DNA of 9,010 bases from positions 1 through 9,010 of the forward strand of contig JAQIDF010000485.1 in NCBI GenBank assembly GCA_027858145.1, written 5' to 3'. The notes under the pieces are model-generated. The model was not told the origin of the DNA. It ran no database searches and worked only from the letters and a program-made list of their open reading frames with translations. Positions 1 to 5,464 of this stretch are shown one piece after another (position 1 is the first letter of the stretch; each line of letters opens with the position of its first letter). The DNA is from Prolixibacteraceae bacterium (GTDB taxonomy: Bacteria; Bacteroidota; Bacteroidia; Bacteroidales; Prolixibacteraceae). Made by a program: the position numbers and the translations under genes.

Positions 1-283
1 CAATACTTACATTGTTGAGCTAGACCTTTCATCAGTTGAGAAACAAGCACAACAACTTGTTGAAGTTTATCCTAACCCAACATCAGGTACTGTTAACATC
101 AGTGGTGTTGAAGCTGGAAATACAATACGCGTTTTCAATAATGTAGGACAAAATGTATTGAACATGAAAGCTGGTGCAAGCAAAGTTACAGCACCTCTTC
201 ATGGTCAGCCTGCAGGTATTTATATGATCATCGTTAACGATGGCGCACAAGAAGTTGCTAAGTTTAAGTTGATTAAAAAGTAA
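1..283 (+). CDS. C-terminal end of a T9SS-secreted protein (type A sorting domain), 5' partial
   Basis: The reading frame is open from base 2 and ends with TAA at 281-283, giving 93 visible residues. The motif VYPNPTSGTVNI at residues 22-33, the later stretch PAGIYMIIV and the basic end KFKLIKK are the hallmarks of the Por secretion system (T9SS) type A C-terminal sorting domain. In this family the domain directs a periplasmic cargo protein through the outer membrane by the type IX machinery and is then removed, often with attachment of the cargo to the cell surface. The functional part of the protein lies upstream of the window, so its activity cannot be told. A strong terminator follows within about 20 bases, so this is the last gene of its transcript. 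The domain assignment is firm; the cargo is unknown. Confidence 0.9.
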   Translation, partial: NTYIVELDLSSVEKQAQQLVEVYPNPTSGTVNISGVEAGNTIRVFNNVGQNVLNMKAGASKVTAPLHGQPAGIYMIIVNDGAQEVAKFKLIKK

Positions 284-301
284 TGCTTATAAAATGATTT
301 C

Positions 302-337
302 AAAAAAAGAGCTTGCATTTGCAGGCTCTTTTTTTTT
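302..337 (+). terminator. Rho-independent terminator after the T9SS cargo gene
   Basis: A 13-base-pair stem pairs 304-316 with 321-333, with one G-U pair and a four-base loop ATTT. It carries a GC-rich core (GAGC/GCTC) and is followed by a continuous T run to 337. Because the stem is flanked by A and T runs it could also act on the other strand, but no minus-strand gene ends here. The position 18 bases after the stop codon fits termination of the cargo gene. Confidence 0.9.
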
Positions 338-461
338 ACATTTTTTTGTTGATCTTAATAATACGCCACCCGAGATATATTTCAAGATATCCTAAATACT
401 TATAATTTCTTATTCTCATTTTTATAGTGTTTATTTGATTAAAACAAACCGATATAAGCAA

Positions 462-489
462 TTGCTAAAAAAGTAAAAAATTATCTTTG
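462..489 (+). promoter_or_regulatory. Bacteroidota-type promoter for the oxidoreductase-dgkA unit
   Basis: TATCTTTG at 482-489 matches the Bacteroidota -7 consensus TAnnTTTG at every defined position. TTG at 462-464 lies 17 bases upstream and fits the -33 box spacing described for Flavobacterium and Bacteroides promoters. Transcription would start near 494-497, about 20 bases before the ATG at 514. The possible TTG start at 487 falls inside the -7 box, so this promoter argues for the ATG as the true start of the gene. Confidence 0.7.
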
Positions 490-513
490 ACTAAAGATTG
501 TAAAAAAGAAAAA

Positions 514-1491
514 ATGAAAGCAATTATTCAAAAAGAACAAGGAGGAGAGCTTTTTGTTGAAGAACAGCCAATACCAAAGCCACAACACGGTGAGGTACTG
601 GTAAAAATGAGCTATGCTCCCATAAATCCATCAGATCTCAGTCAACTTAATGGCACCTATGCCAACAATCCACAATACCCATTCATACCCGGGATCGAAG
701 GAAGTGGTAAAGTAATTGAATCGGGTGGCGGGTTAATTGCAAACCTCAGGAAAGGTAAAAGAGTTGCATGTACATCTGCTAAAGGAAAAGGCGGCACATG
801 GGCAAAATATATTGTAACTCCGGCAACAAATGTTATACCCCTGCCACGAAAAACAAATAACATGCAGGGGGCAATGCTAATTGTGAATCCATTAACCGCC
901 ATAGCTTTTTTGCAAATAGCTAAAAAAGGAAAGCATAAAACAATTGTTAACAACGCTGCAGCAAGCACTTTAGGAAAAATGCTGATAAATCTCTGTAAAA
1001 AAGAACACATCAACCTTATCAATATTGTTCGCAAGGAAAAACAAGCCGACGAACTTGAAAAAAATGGAGCTAAGTATGTACTGAATTCAAATGACAATGA
1101 CTACAGTGAGAAACTTACCAAACTTACAAAAGAGCTTGGGGCTACATTATTTTTAGATGCCGTAGGAGGCGCCGAAACATCAGCATTAATAGCTGCAGCC
1201 CCCAAAAACAGCACGATCACGCTTTACGCCAATCTCTCGGAAGAACAACTTTGTGTTGATTCACGAGTAATTTTACAGAAAAACATTACAATCAATGGAT
1301 TCTTCCTTGGCAACTGGACATCGGAGCAAAATATTTTAAAAACACTGGCTGCGATAAATAAAGCAAAAGCTTTACTCAAAAATGAGCTTCATACAAATAT
1401 ACATCGGACCTTTGCTATTGATCAAGTAAATGATGCAATTGAATATTATAAGAATAATATGAGCCGGGGCAAAGTTTTATTGAATTTTTAA
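514..1491 (+). CDS. Zinc-free MDR-family NAD(P)H-dependent oxidoreductase, enoyl/quinone reductase-like
   Basis: The product has 325 residues, the usual length for medium-chain dehydrogenase/reductases. The N-terminal GroES-like half carries INPSDL (37-42), GTYA (47-50) and PGIEGSGKV (59-67). The Rossmann half has VNPLTA (124-129), the dinucleotide-binding turn NNAAASTLGK (146-155), IVRKEKQADELEKNGAKYV after the second strand, and FLDAVGG (213-219). Neither the catalytic zinc ligands nor the four-cysteine structural zinc lobe of alcohol dehydrogenases is visible. The arrangement resembles the mitochondrial-type 2-enoyl thioester reductases (MECR/Etr1), whose catalytic Tyr would align near Tyr49, and the quinone oxidoreductases; the substrate is an inference. 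The ATG at 514 is preferred over a TTG at 487, which overlaps the promoter. It is followed six bases later by dgkA and is probably co-transcribed with it. Confidence 0.85.
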   Translation: MKAIIQKEQGGELFVEEQPIPKPQHGEVLVKMSYAPINPSDLSQLNGTYANNPQYPFIPGIEGSGKVIESGGGLIANLRKGKRVACTSAKGKGGTWAKYIVTPATNVIPLPRKTNNMQGAMLIVNPLTAIAFLQIAKKGKHKTIVNNAAASTLGKMLINLCKKEHINLINIVRKEKQADELEKNGAKYVLNSNDNDYSEKLTKLTKELGATLFLDAVGGAETSALIAAAPKNSTITLYANLSEEQLCVDSRVILQKNITINGFFLGNWTSEQNILKTLAAINKAKALLKNELHTNIHRTFAIDQVNDAIEYYKNNMSRGKVLLNF

Positions 1492-1497
1492 CTTAAA

Positions 1498-1854
1498 ATG
1501 AGCAAAAATATTTTTAAACCGGCGATTGATGGAATTATCTTTCTGTTCAGATCGCAAAGAAATGCTGTCATTCATCTACTCGTTACCTTTTTGGTAATCG
1601 TAGCAGGTGTATATTTTGACATAACGAAGGTTGAATGGATTGCAATTTTACTTTGTATTGGGCTTGTATTAGTTTCGGAAGGGATGAATACTGCAATTGA
1701 ACAATTGGGTGATGCAATTACCAAAGATAATAATCAATCTATCAAGAAAGCAAAGGATGTAGCTGCCGGTGCTGTACTCATGGCAGCTATTATAGCAGCT
1801 GTAGCCGGCTTTGTAATTTTTACGCCTTATTTGATAAAGATTTTTTTTAGCTGA
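1498..1854 (+). CDS. dgkA: Prokaryotic diacylglycerol/undecaprenol kinase (DgkA family)
   Basis: This is a small integral membrane kinase of 118 residues, the normal size for the family. The signature EGMNTAIEQLGD (residues 61-72) matches the DgkA active-site motif ExxN(S/T)AIExxxD, and KKAKDVAAGAVL (83-94) matches its following helix. Membrane segments are likely near residues 24-40, 46-60 and 90-113. DgkA-type enzymes use ATP to phosphorylate diacylglycerol or undecaprenol at the cytoplasmic membrane, which recycles lipid carriers or feeds phospholipid synthesis. Which lipid is used cannot be told from sequence alone. The ATG starts six bases after the oxidoreductase stop codon, so the two genes are probably translated from one message. 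The gene ends convergently with dusB, 25 bases away. Confidence 0.92.
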   Translation: MSKNIFKPAIDGIIFLFRSQRNAVIHLLVTFLVIVAGVYFDITKVEWIAILLCIGLVLVSEGMNTAIEQLGDAITKDNNQSIKKAKDVAAGAVLMAAIIAAVAGFVIFTPYLIKIFFS

Positions 1855-1858
1855 TTTT

Positions 1859-1876
1859 AGAAACTCGTATGTTTCT
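1859..1876. terminator. Possible weak bidirectional hairpin between dgkA and dusB
   Basis: AGAAAC (1859-1864) is complementary to GTTTCT (1871-1876) with a six-base loop. It sits in the 25-base gap between two convergent genes, where a shared terminator would be expected. The stem is short, has only two G-C pairs and lacks a good T run, so this is a weak candidate. Confidence 0.3.
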
Positions 1877-1879
1877 TAA

Positions 1880-2893
1880 TTAACCCAGACTAATTCCGGT
1901 ATAATCAACACTTGTATCGTGGTATTTATCAGCAATTTCATCAAGAATTCTGATTACGTCTTCGTATTCTTCGGCTCGCAACAGCTCGATTCGTAATGGA
2001 CGAAAATCTGGCAATGCCGGAAAATACTTAGCAAAATGACGACGCATTTCAAAAATAGCCCGCCGGGGTTCATCTTTCCATTCCAGCGAAATGGTAAGCT
2101 GATCTTTCACATTCTGCACTATTTCAGGCACAGTGGGCGGTGGTAACACTTCACCAGTTTCAAAAAAATGCTTCACCTCCTTAAAAATCCATGGGCGGCC
2201 AATGGCACCACGCCCAATCATAAGCCCATCAACACCTGTTTGGTTTAGAAATTCTTCAGCTTTTAGTGGTCCGTTTATATCGCCATTACCAACAATAGGA
2301 ATATGCATGCGGGGGTTATTCTTTACATCGGCAATAAGTGCCCAATCTGCTTCTCCGGTGTACAATTGCTTTCGTGTGCGCCCGTGAATAGCAAGGGTGG
2401 AAATACCTGTATCCTGCATGCGTTCGGCTACCTCAACAATGTTTTTACTACTCTCGTCCCACCCCAGTCTGGTTTTGACCGTAACCGGTAGTTTTACAGC
2501 ATCGACAATACGGCGGGTCATCTCAACCATTTTGGGTACATCCTGCAACATGGCCGCCCCGGCACCCTTTTTAACAATGCGTTTCATGGGGCATCCGTAG
2601 TTGATATCGATAAAATCGGGCTGAAACTCTTCGGCTACTTTGGCTGCCTCGACCATTGAATCGATTTGATGACCAAAAATTTGAATGGCTACCGGCCTGT
2701 CGAAATCGAAGAGCGTCATTTTTTGTTTGGTTTTTTTTACATCGCGAATTAATGCCTCACTCGAAATGAACTCGGTGTACATTACATCGGCGCCAAATTT
2801 TTTACACATGTAACGAAACGATTTGTATGTTACATCTTCCATGGGCGCCAAAAAAAGCGGCATTTGTCCTAAATCGATATCTCCTATCTTCAT
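1880..2893 (-). CDS. dusB: tRNA-dihydrouridine synthase, DusB-type
   Basis: This FMN- and NADPH-dependent enzyme reduces specific uridines in the tRNA D-loop to dihydrouridine. The 337-residue product has the full TIM-barrel plus C-terminal helical domain length. It begins with LAPM (15-18) at the flavin site and carries the catalytic-cysteine motif INYGCP (97-102, Cys101), KTRLGW (140-145), IHGRTR (169-174), VGNGDI (201-206) and the phosphate-binding GRGAIGRPW (227-235). All key residues expected for the family are present. The ATG at 2893 directly precedes the conserved IGDIDLGQMPLFLAPM start. It lies downstream of the PAP2 gene on the same strand but across a 293-base spacer with its own promoter box, so it is probably transcribed separately. 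DusB rather than another Dus subgroup is inferred from overall similarity. Confidence 0.93.
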   Translation of the reverse strand: MKIGDIDLGQMPLFLAPMEDVTYKSFRYMCKKFGADVMYTEFISSEALIRDVKKTKQKMTLFDFDRPVAIQIFGHQIDSMVEAAKVAEEFQPDFIDINYGCPMKRIVKKGAGAAMLQDVPKMVEMTRRIVDAVKLPVTVKTRLGWDESSKNIVEVAERMQDTGISTLAIHGRTRKQLYTGEADWALIADVKNNPRMHIPIVGNGDINGPLKAEEFLNQTGVDGLMIGRGAIGRPWIFKEVKHFFETGEVLPPPTVPEIVQNVKDQLTISLEWKDEPRRAIFEMRRHFAKYFPALPDFRPLRIELLRAEEYEDVIRILDEIADKYHDTSVDYTGISLG

Positions 2894-2913
2894 AAATTAT
2901 AACTTTCGGAGTA

Positions 2914-2921
2914 CAAAAATA
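2914..2921 (-). promoter_or_regulatory. Bacteroidota -7 box upstream of dusB
   Basis: On the minus strand this reads TATTTTTG, a full match to TAnnTTTG. It lies 20 bases before the dusB ATG and would give a leader of roughly 12-16 bases. No convincing TTG box is seen at the usual 17-23 base spacing, so the call rests on the -7 element and its position. Confidence 0.45.
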
Positions 2922-2937
2922 ACATTTTTCAGATTTC

Positions 2938-2958
2938 GGTTGTTGGTTGTTGGTTTTT
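2938..2958. repeat. Heptanucleotide tandem repeat GGTTGTT
   Basis: Two exact copies of GGTTGTT (2938-2944 and 2945-2951) are followed by a degenerate third copy GGTTTTT. GTTGTTGGT at 2946-2954 can also pair with ACCAATCAAC at 2962-2971, leaving one bulged base, to make a small hairpin. The repeat lies upstream of the dusB promoter box. No function can be assigned. Confidence 0.6.
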
Positions 2959-2981
2959 GAGACCAATCAACTAATGACAAA

Positions 2982-2997
2982 TAACGAATTAACGAAT
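2982..2997. repeat. Octanucleotide tandem duplication TAACGAAT x2
   Basis: TAACGAAT occurs at 2982-2989 and again directly at 2990-2997 with no mismatch. It marks the sharp edge between AT-rich spacer DNA and the GC-rich block that begins at about 2998. A near copy, TAGCGAAT, is found at the other side of that block at 3188-3195, overlapping the end of the PAP2 gene. Confidence 0.6.
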
Positions 2998-3165
2998 GGC
3001 GAGTGCCGAACGGAGTGCCGGCCAGGGATTGGAGCGATAGCCCGGTGCTGTTGTTGGCTTGCGTGAACGGGAGTTGCAGGGCGACCAGGGGGAGCCACTG
3101 CCACGACCTGTGAACGCTGCCAATAACAAGACGGCTACAAGCGGAAAGCCCGCAGGCCGCAAAAT
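2998..3165. repeat. GC-rich structured intergenic element (probable dispersed Bacteroidota repeat)
   Basis: By hand count 3001-3160 is about 64% GC, far above the surrounding DNA. It opens with a direct repeat GAGTGCCG (3001-3008, 3013-3020). The remainder folds into one long imperfect hairpin. Paired blocks from outside to inside are 3019-3023 with 3155-3159, 3025-3027 with 3149-3151, TAGCC 3038-3042 with GGCTA 3133-3137, TTG 3051-3053 with CAA 3127-3129, TTGGC 3054-3058 with GCCAA 3119-3123, GCGT 3061-3064 with ACGC 3114-3117, and CAGG 3077-3080 with CCTG 3107-3110. The edge strings GGATTGGAGCGATAGCCC and AAGCGGAAAGCCCG resemble, from memory, hairpin repeats scattered between genes in Bacteroidota genomes. 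I see no convincing coding content. It could be a repeat, a structured RNA, or part of the PAP2 transcript's 3' end. Confidence 0.55.
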
Positions 3166-3186
3166 GAAAAACATGTAAGTTTTTTT

Positions 3187-3996
3187 TTAGCGAATGGGAA
3201 TGACCATTGAAAGTCCGGTGACTTGTGGAGAAACAACAGGGTAAACCTGCAGCGGGTTTTTGATGTCGTTCCTGGCAATGAACAACCCGACGGCAGTGGC
3301 GCTAACGGCTCCGACGAAAACATCGCTGAGCCAGTGGCGGTTGTAGGAAATACGTTGCAAACCAGCCATAGTGGCGACTCCGTAGCTTATCCAAGGCACC
3401 CACTTTGTTTGTCGATAACGCCATGCAATGACCGAAGCTATGGCAAAGGCCATTGACGTGTGCCCGGAATAAAATGAGCGTTGCCCAGAATGGATATCCC
3501 AATTGTGTGCATTGGAGCCCTGCCAGTGATCAGGACGTTCGCGACCTGCAATAACTTTCACTGTACGTGTTAACAGGGCATTGAAAATACAACTTTCGGC
3601 AAGCATATAAGCGGTTTCGAGCGTATAGTTGTTTTTTGTAATGACGCCAGTGGTAGCGTAGCCGGCAATAATTGATAAGGGAATGTAGAAATCAGAATAT
3701 TGAAAGGGTGACAGGCTTTTATGCAAAAAAACATTGTTGTGTGTACTAAAAAAACGCTGAACAGGCTCATCAAAGTAATAGACTGATGTTGTGGTTAATA
3801 CCGCCGAGGCACCCAGTAATATCCAATCGGTTTTATCCCAATTTGCAGGTGATTTTACTAAACCAACCCCGGTAGTGTATAAATGATTAAAAGATTCATT
3901 TACTAATGAACCGGGCTTAGCATTAAGTGCCGGGGAAAAGCCCAGAAAACCAACCAGCAATAATATGATAATTGTACTTTTACTCGCATTGCTCAT
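3187..3996 (-). CDS. PAP2-family membrane phosphatase with signal peptide
   Basis: The 269-residue product has all three signature blocks of type 2 phosphatidic acid phosphatases: KVIAGRERP (147-155, Kx6RP), SFYSGH (174-179, with Tyr replacing the usual Pro before SGH) and RISYNRHWLSD (215-225, Rx5Hx3D). His179 and His221 would form the catalytic pair. An N-terminal signal-like segment ends near LNA at 24-26. Hydrophobic stretches follow near 58-73, 104-118, 182-193, 200-213 and 226-241, so the active site probably faces the periplasm. Family members remove phosphate from lipid phosphates such as undecaprenyl pyrophosphate, phosphatidic acid or lipid A; the substrate here is unknown. The last 20 or so residues form a hydrophilic, beta-like tail beyond the PAP2 core. 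The ATG lies 19 bases downstream of the mazG stop, suggesting co-transcription. Confidence 0.9.
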   Translation of the reverse strand: MSNASKSTIIILLLVGFLGFSPALNAKPGSLVNESFNHLYTTGVGLVKSPANWDKTDWILLGASAVLTTTSVYYFDEPVQRFFSTHNNVFLHKSLSPFQYSDFYIPLSIIAGYATTGVITKNNYTLETAYMLAESCIFNALLTRTVKVIAGRERPDHWQGSNAHNWDIHSGQRSFYSGHTSMAFAIASVIAWRYRQTKWVPWISYGVATMAGLQRISYNRHWLSDVFVGAVSATAVGLFIARNDIKNPLQVYPVVSPQVTGLSMVIPIR

Positions 3997-4015
3997 TATA
4001 AATATTATTATATTC

Positions 4016-4789
4016 TTAGTCGTACTTTTTTGCCTGTTCCCAAATTTCGTTCATATCATCGAGACTCATATCATGAAGAGATTGACCTTTGAGCATAGTA
4101 TTCTCTTCGAGATAGTTAAAACGTTTTATAAATTTGAGATTTGTACGTTCGAGTGCTGATTCCGGGTCAATGTTATAAAGGCGGGCAGCGTTGACCATAG
4201 AAAACAGCAGGTCGCCAAATTCTTTTTCCATTTCAGCTTCGTTGTTATTTTTAAGCTCATGTTCGAATTCGCCAAATTCTTCGCGCACTTTGTCCCAAAC
4301 CTGCTCTTTTTCATCCCAGTCGAAGCCAACACCCCGCACTTTTTCTTGTATGCGATTTGCTTTAACAATAGCCGGAAGTGATTTGGGAACGCCTTCGAGC
4401 ACACGCTTTTTGCGTCCTTTTTCTTTCAATTTAATGGCTTCCCAATTCTGCAATACTTTGTCGGCACTATTGGCCTCAACATCGCCATATACGTGGGGGT
4501 GGCGAAAAACAAGTTTATCGCACAGCGAGTCGATAACATCGGCAATGTCGAAGGCCTTTTTTTCTTCGCCAATTTTGGCATAAAAAACAATGTGGAGCAG
4601 GATATCACCAAGTTCTTTCTTTATCTCCTGTAAATCGTTATCGAGGATGGCTTCGCCCAGCTCGTATGTTTCTTCGATGGTTAATTTACGTAAACTCTCA
4701 ATGGTTTGCTCACGATCCCATGGACATTTTTCGCGAAGCTCGTCCATGATATTGAGTAGTCGTTCAAACTGTTGTAATTTTCGTTCCAT
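4016..4789 (-). CDS. mazG: Nucleoside triphosphate pyrophosphohydrolase MazG
   Basis: MazG hydrolyses (d)NTPs to monophosphates and pyrophosphate in the cytoplasm, cleaning up non-canonical nucleotides and, in E. coli, modulating the stringent response. The 257-residue product has the two-domain length of the full E. coli-type enzyme. The N-terminal domain shows CPWDREQT (22-29), EETYE (39-43, the ExxE metal ligands) and ELGDILLHIVFYAKI (59-73), followed by FRHPHVYGD (95-103) and NWEAIK. The C-terminal domain shows RGVGFDW (152-158), EEFGEFEHEL (170-179) and EFGDLLFSMVNAAR (190-203). Both acidic metal-binding sets are intact, so both domains could be active. It sits between the deoxynucleoside kinase and the PAP2 gene on the same strand, which fits a nucleotide-handling role within the operon. 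Confidence 0.95.
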   Translation of the reverse strand: MERKLQQFERLLNIMDELREKCPWDREQTIESLRKLTIEETYELGEAILDNDLQEIKKELGDILLHIVFYAKIGEEKKAFDIADVIDSLCDKLVFRHPHVYGDVEANSADKVLQNWEAIKLKEKGRKKRVLEGVPKSLPAIVKANRIQEKVRGVGFDWDEKEQVWDKVREEFGEFEHELKNNNEAEMEKEFGDLLFSMVNAARLYNIDPESALERTNLKFIKRFNYLEENTMLKGQSLHDMSLDDMNEIWEQAKKYD

Positions 4790-4806
4790 AATAAGATGTT
4801 AAAGAA

Positions 4807-4829
4807 AAACCTGCCGGACAGACAGGTTT
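4807..4829 (-). terminator. Hairpin in the gap between the deoxynucleoside kinase gene and mazG
   Basis: AAACCTG (4807-4813) pairs perfectly with CAGGTTT (4823-4829) across a nine-base loop. On the minus strand the stem is followed by a T-rich run (TTCTTT), so it may be a weak terminator or attenuator lowering mazG and PAP2 expression. The CCTG/CAGG core with CCGG in the loop also looks like small palindromes common between Bacteroidota genes. Confidence 0.45.
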
Positions 4830-4838
4830 GGTATGCCG

Positions 4839-5453
4839 TTAAAATAAGCCGTTTATCTGGGCATCTACCCGGTCGATAATTTTGCTGAGATCTTCGTTAT
4901 TAGACTGAAAGTTCATATCATCAACATTAATAATTAACAAATTACTGTCGGTGTATCTGCTTATCCACAATTCATATCGCTCGTTTAGCATTTTCAGGTA
5001 ATCGAGCCGGATCGACTCTTCGTAATCGCGGCCACGTTGTTGAATTTGACTAACCAATGTAGGAACCGATGCACGCAGATAAATTAACAAATCGGGCGGT
5101 TGAATAAGACCAACCATAAGATCGAACAGTGATTTGTAATTTTCGAAATCGCGTGTAGACATGAGCCCCATATCATGAAGGTTAGGTGCAAATATTTCGG
5201 CATCTTCGTAAATGGTACGGTCTTGAATAACCGTTTTTTGGGATTGATGGATTTCAACGATTTGTTTAAACCGTGTATTCAGGAAATAAATCTGTAAATT
5301 AAATGACCAACGTTGCATATCGTTGTAGAAATCATTTAAATAGGGATTATCGTCAACGATTTCGTAATTGGGCTCCCACACGTAATGTTTTGCTAAAAGC
5401 TTTGTTAAAGTTGTTTTGCCTGCTCCAATATTTCCCGCGATAGCTATATGCAT
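4839..5453 (-). CDS. Deoxynucleoside kinase (deoxyadenosine/deoxyguanosine kinase-like)
   Basis: The protein transfers phosphate from ATP to the 5' hydroxyl of a deoxynucleoside, the first step of salvage. The 204-residue product starts at the first strand, MHIAIAGNIGAGKTT, with the P-loop GNIGAGKT at 7-14. It continues with QRWSFNLQIYFL (47-58), the catalytic and base-recognition motif QDRTIYED (77-84, where most relatives have DRS), and a LID-like arginine segment QQRGRDYEE (138-146). This is the dNK/dCK/dGK family (Pfam dNK) rather than thymidylate kinase; preference for purine or pyrimidine deoxynucleosides cannot be settled by eye. It lies 11 bases downstream of the GH3 gene and 49 bases upstream of mazG, so salvage and (d)NTP clean-up are probably co-expressed. 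Confidence 0.92.
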   Translation of the reverse strand: MHIAIAGNIGAGKTTLTKLLAKHYVWEPNYEIVDDNPYLNDFYNDMQRWSFNLQIYFLNTRFKQIVEIHQSQKTVIQDRTIYEDAEIFAPNLHDMGLMSTRDFENYKSLFDLMVGLIQPPDLLIYLRASVPTLVSQIQQRGRDYEESIRLDYLKMLNERYELWISRYTDSNLLIINVDDMNFQSNNEDLSKIIDRVDAQINGLF

Positions 5454-5464
5454 TTTTATAATTT

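Noticed and set aside
657..1097. 146-codon minus-strand frame inside the oxidoreductase gene
   Set aside because: It lies antisense to a gene with clear family motifs and its translation has no recognisable domain.
2989..3174. 61-codon open frame on the minus strand across the GC-rich spacer
   Set aside because: It begins and ends inside the hairpin element, is rich in Pro, Arg, Ser and Gly as expected of translated GC-rich DNA, and shows no recognisable motif.
4191..4583. 130-codon plus-strand frame within mazG
   Set aside because: It is antisense to conserved MazG motifs and is Ser/Phe-rich, as expected of a complementary-strand shadow.
4016..4789. MazG as part of a toxin-antitoxin or phage-defence module
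   Set aside because: It is a full-length two-domain housekeeping-type MazG, and no mazEF, relA or defence gene adjoins it.
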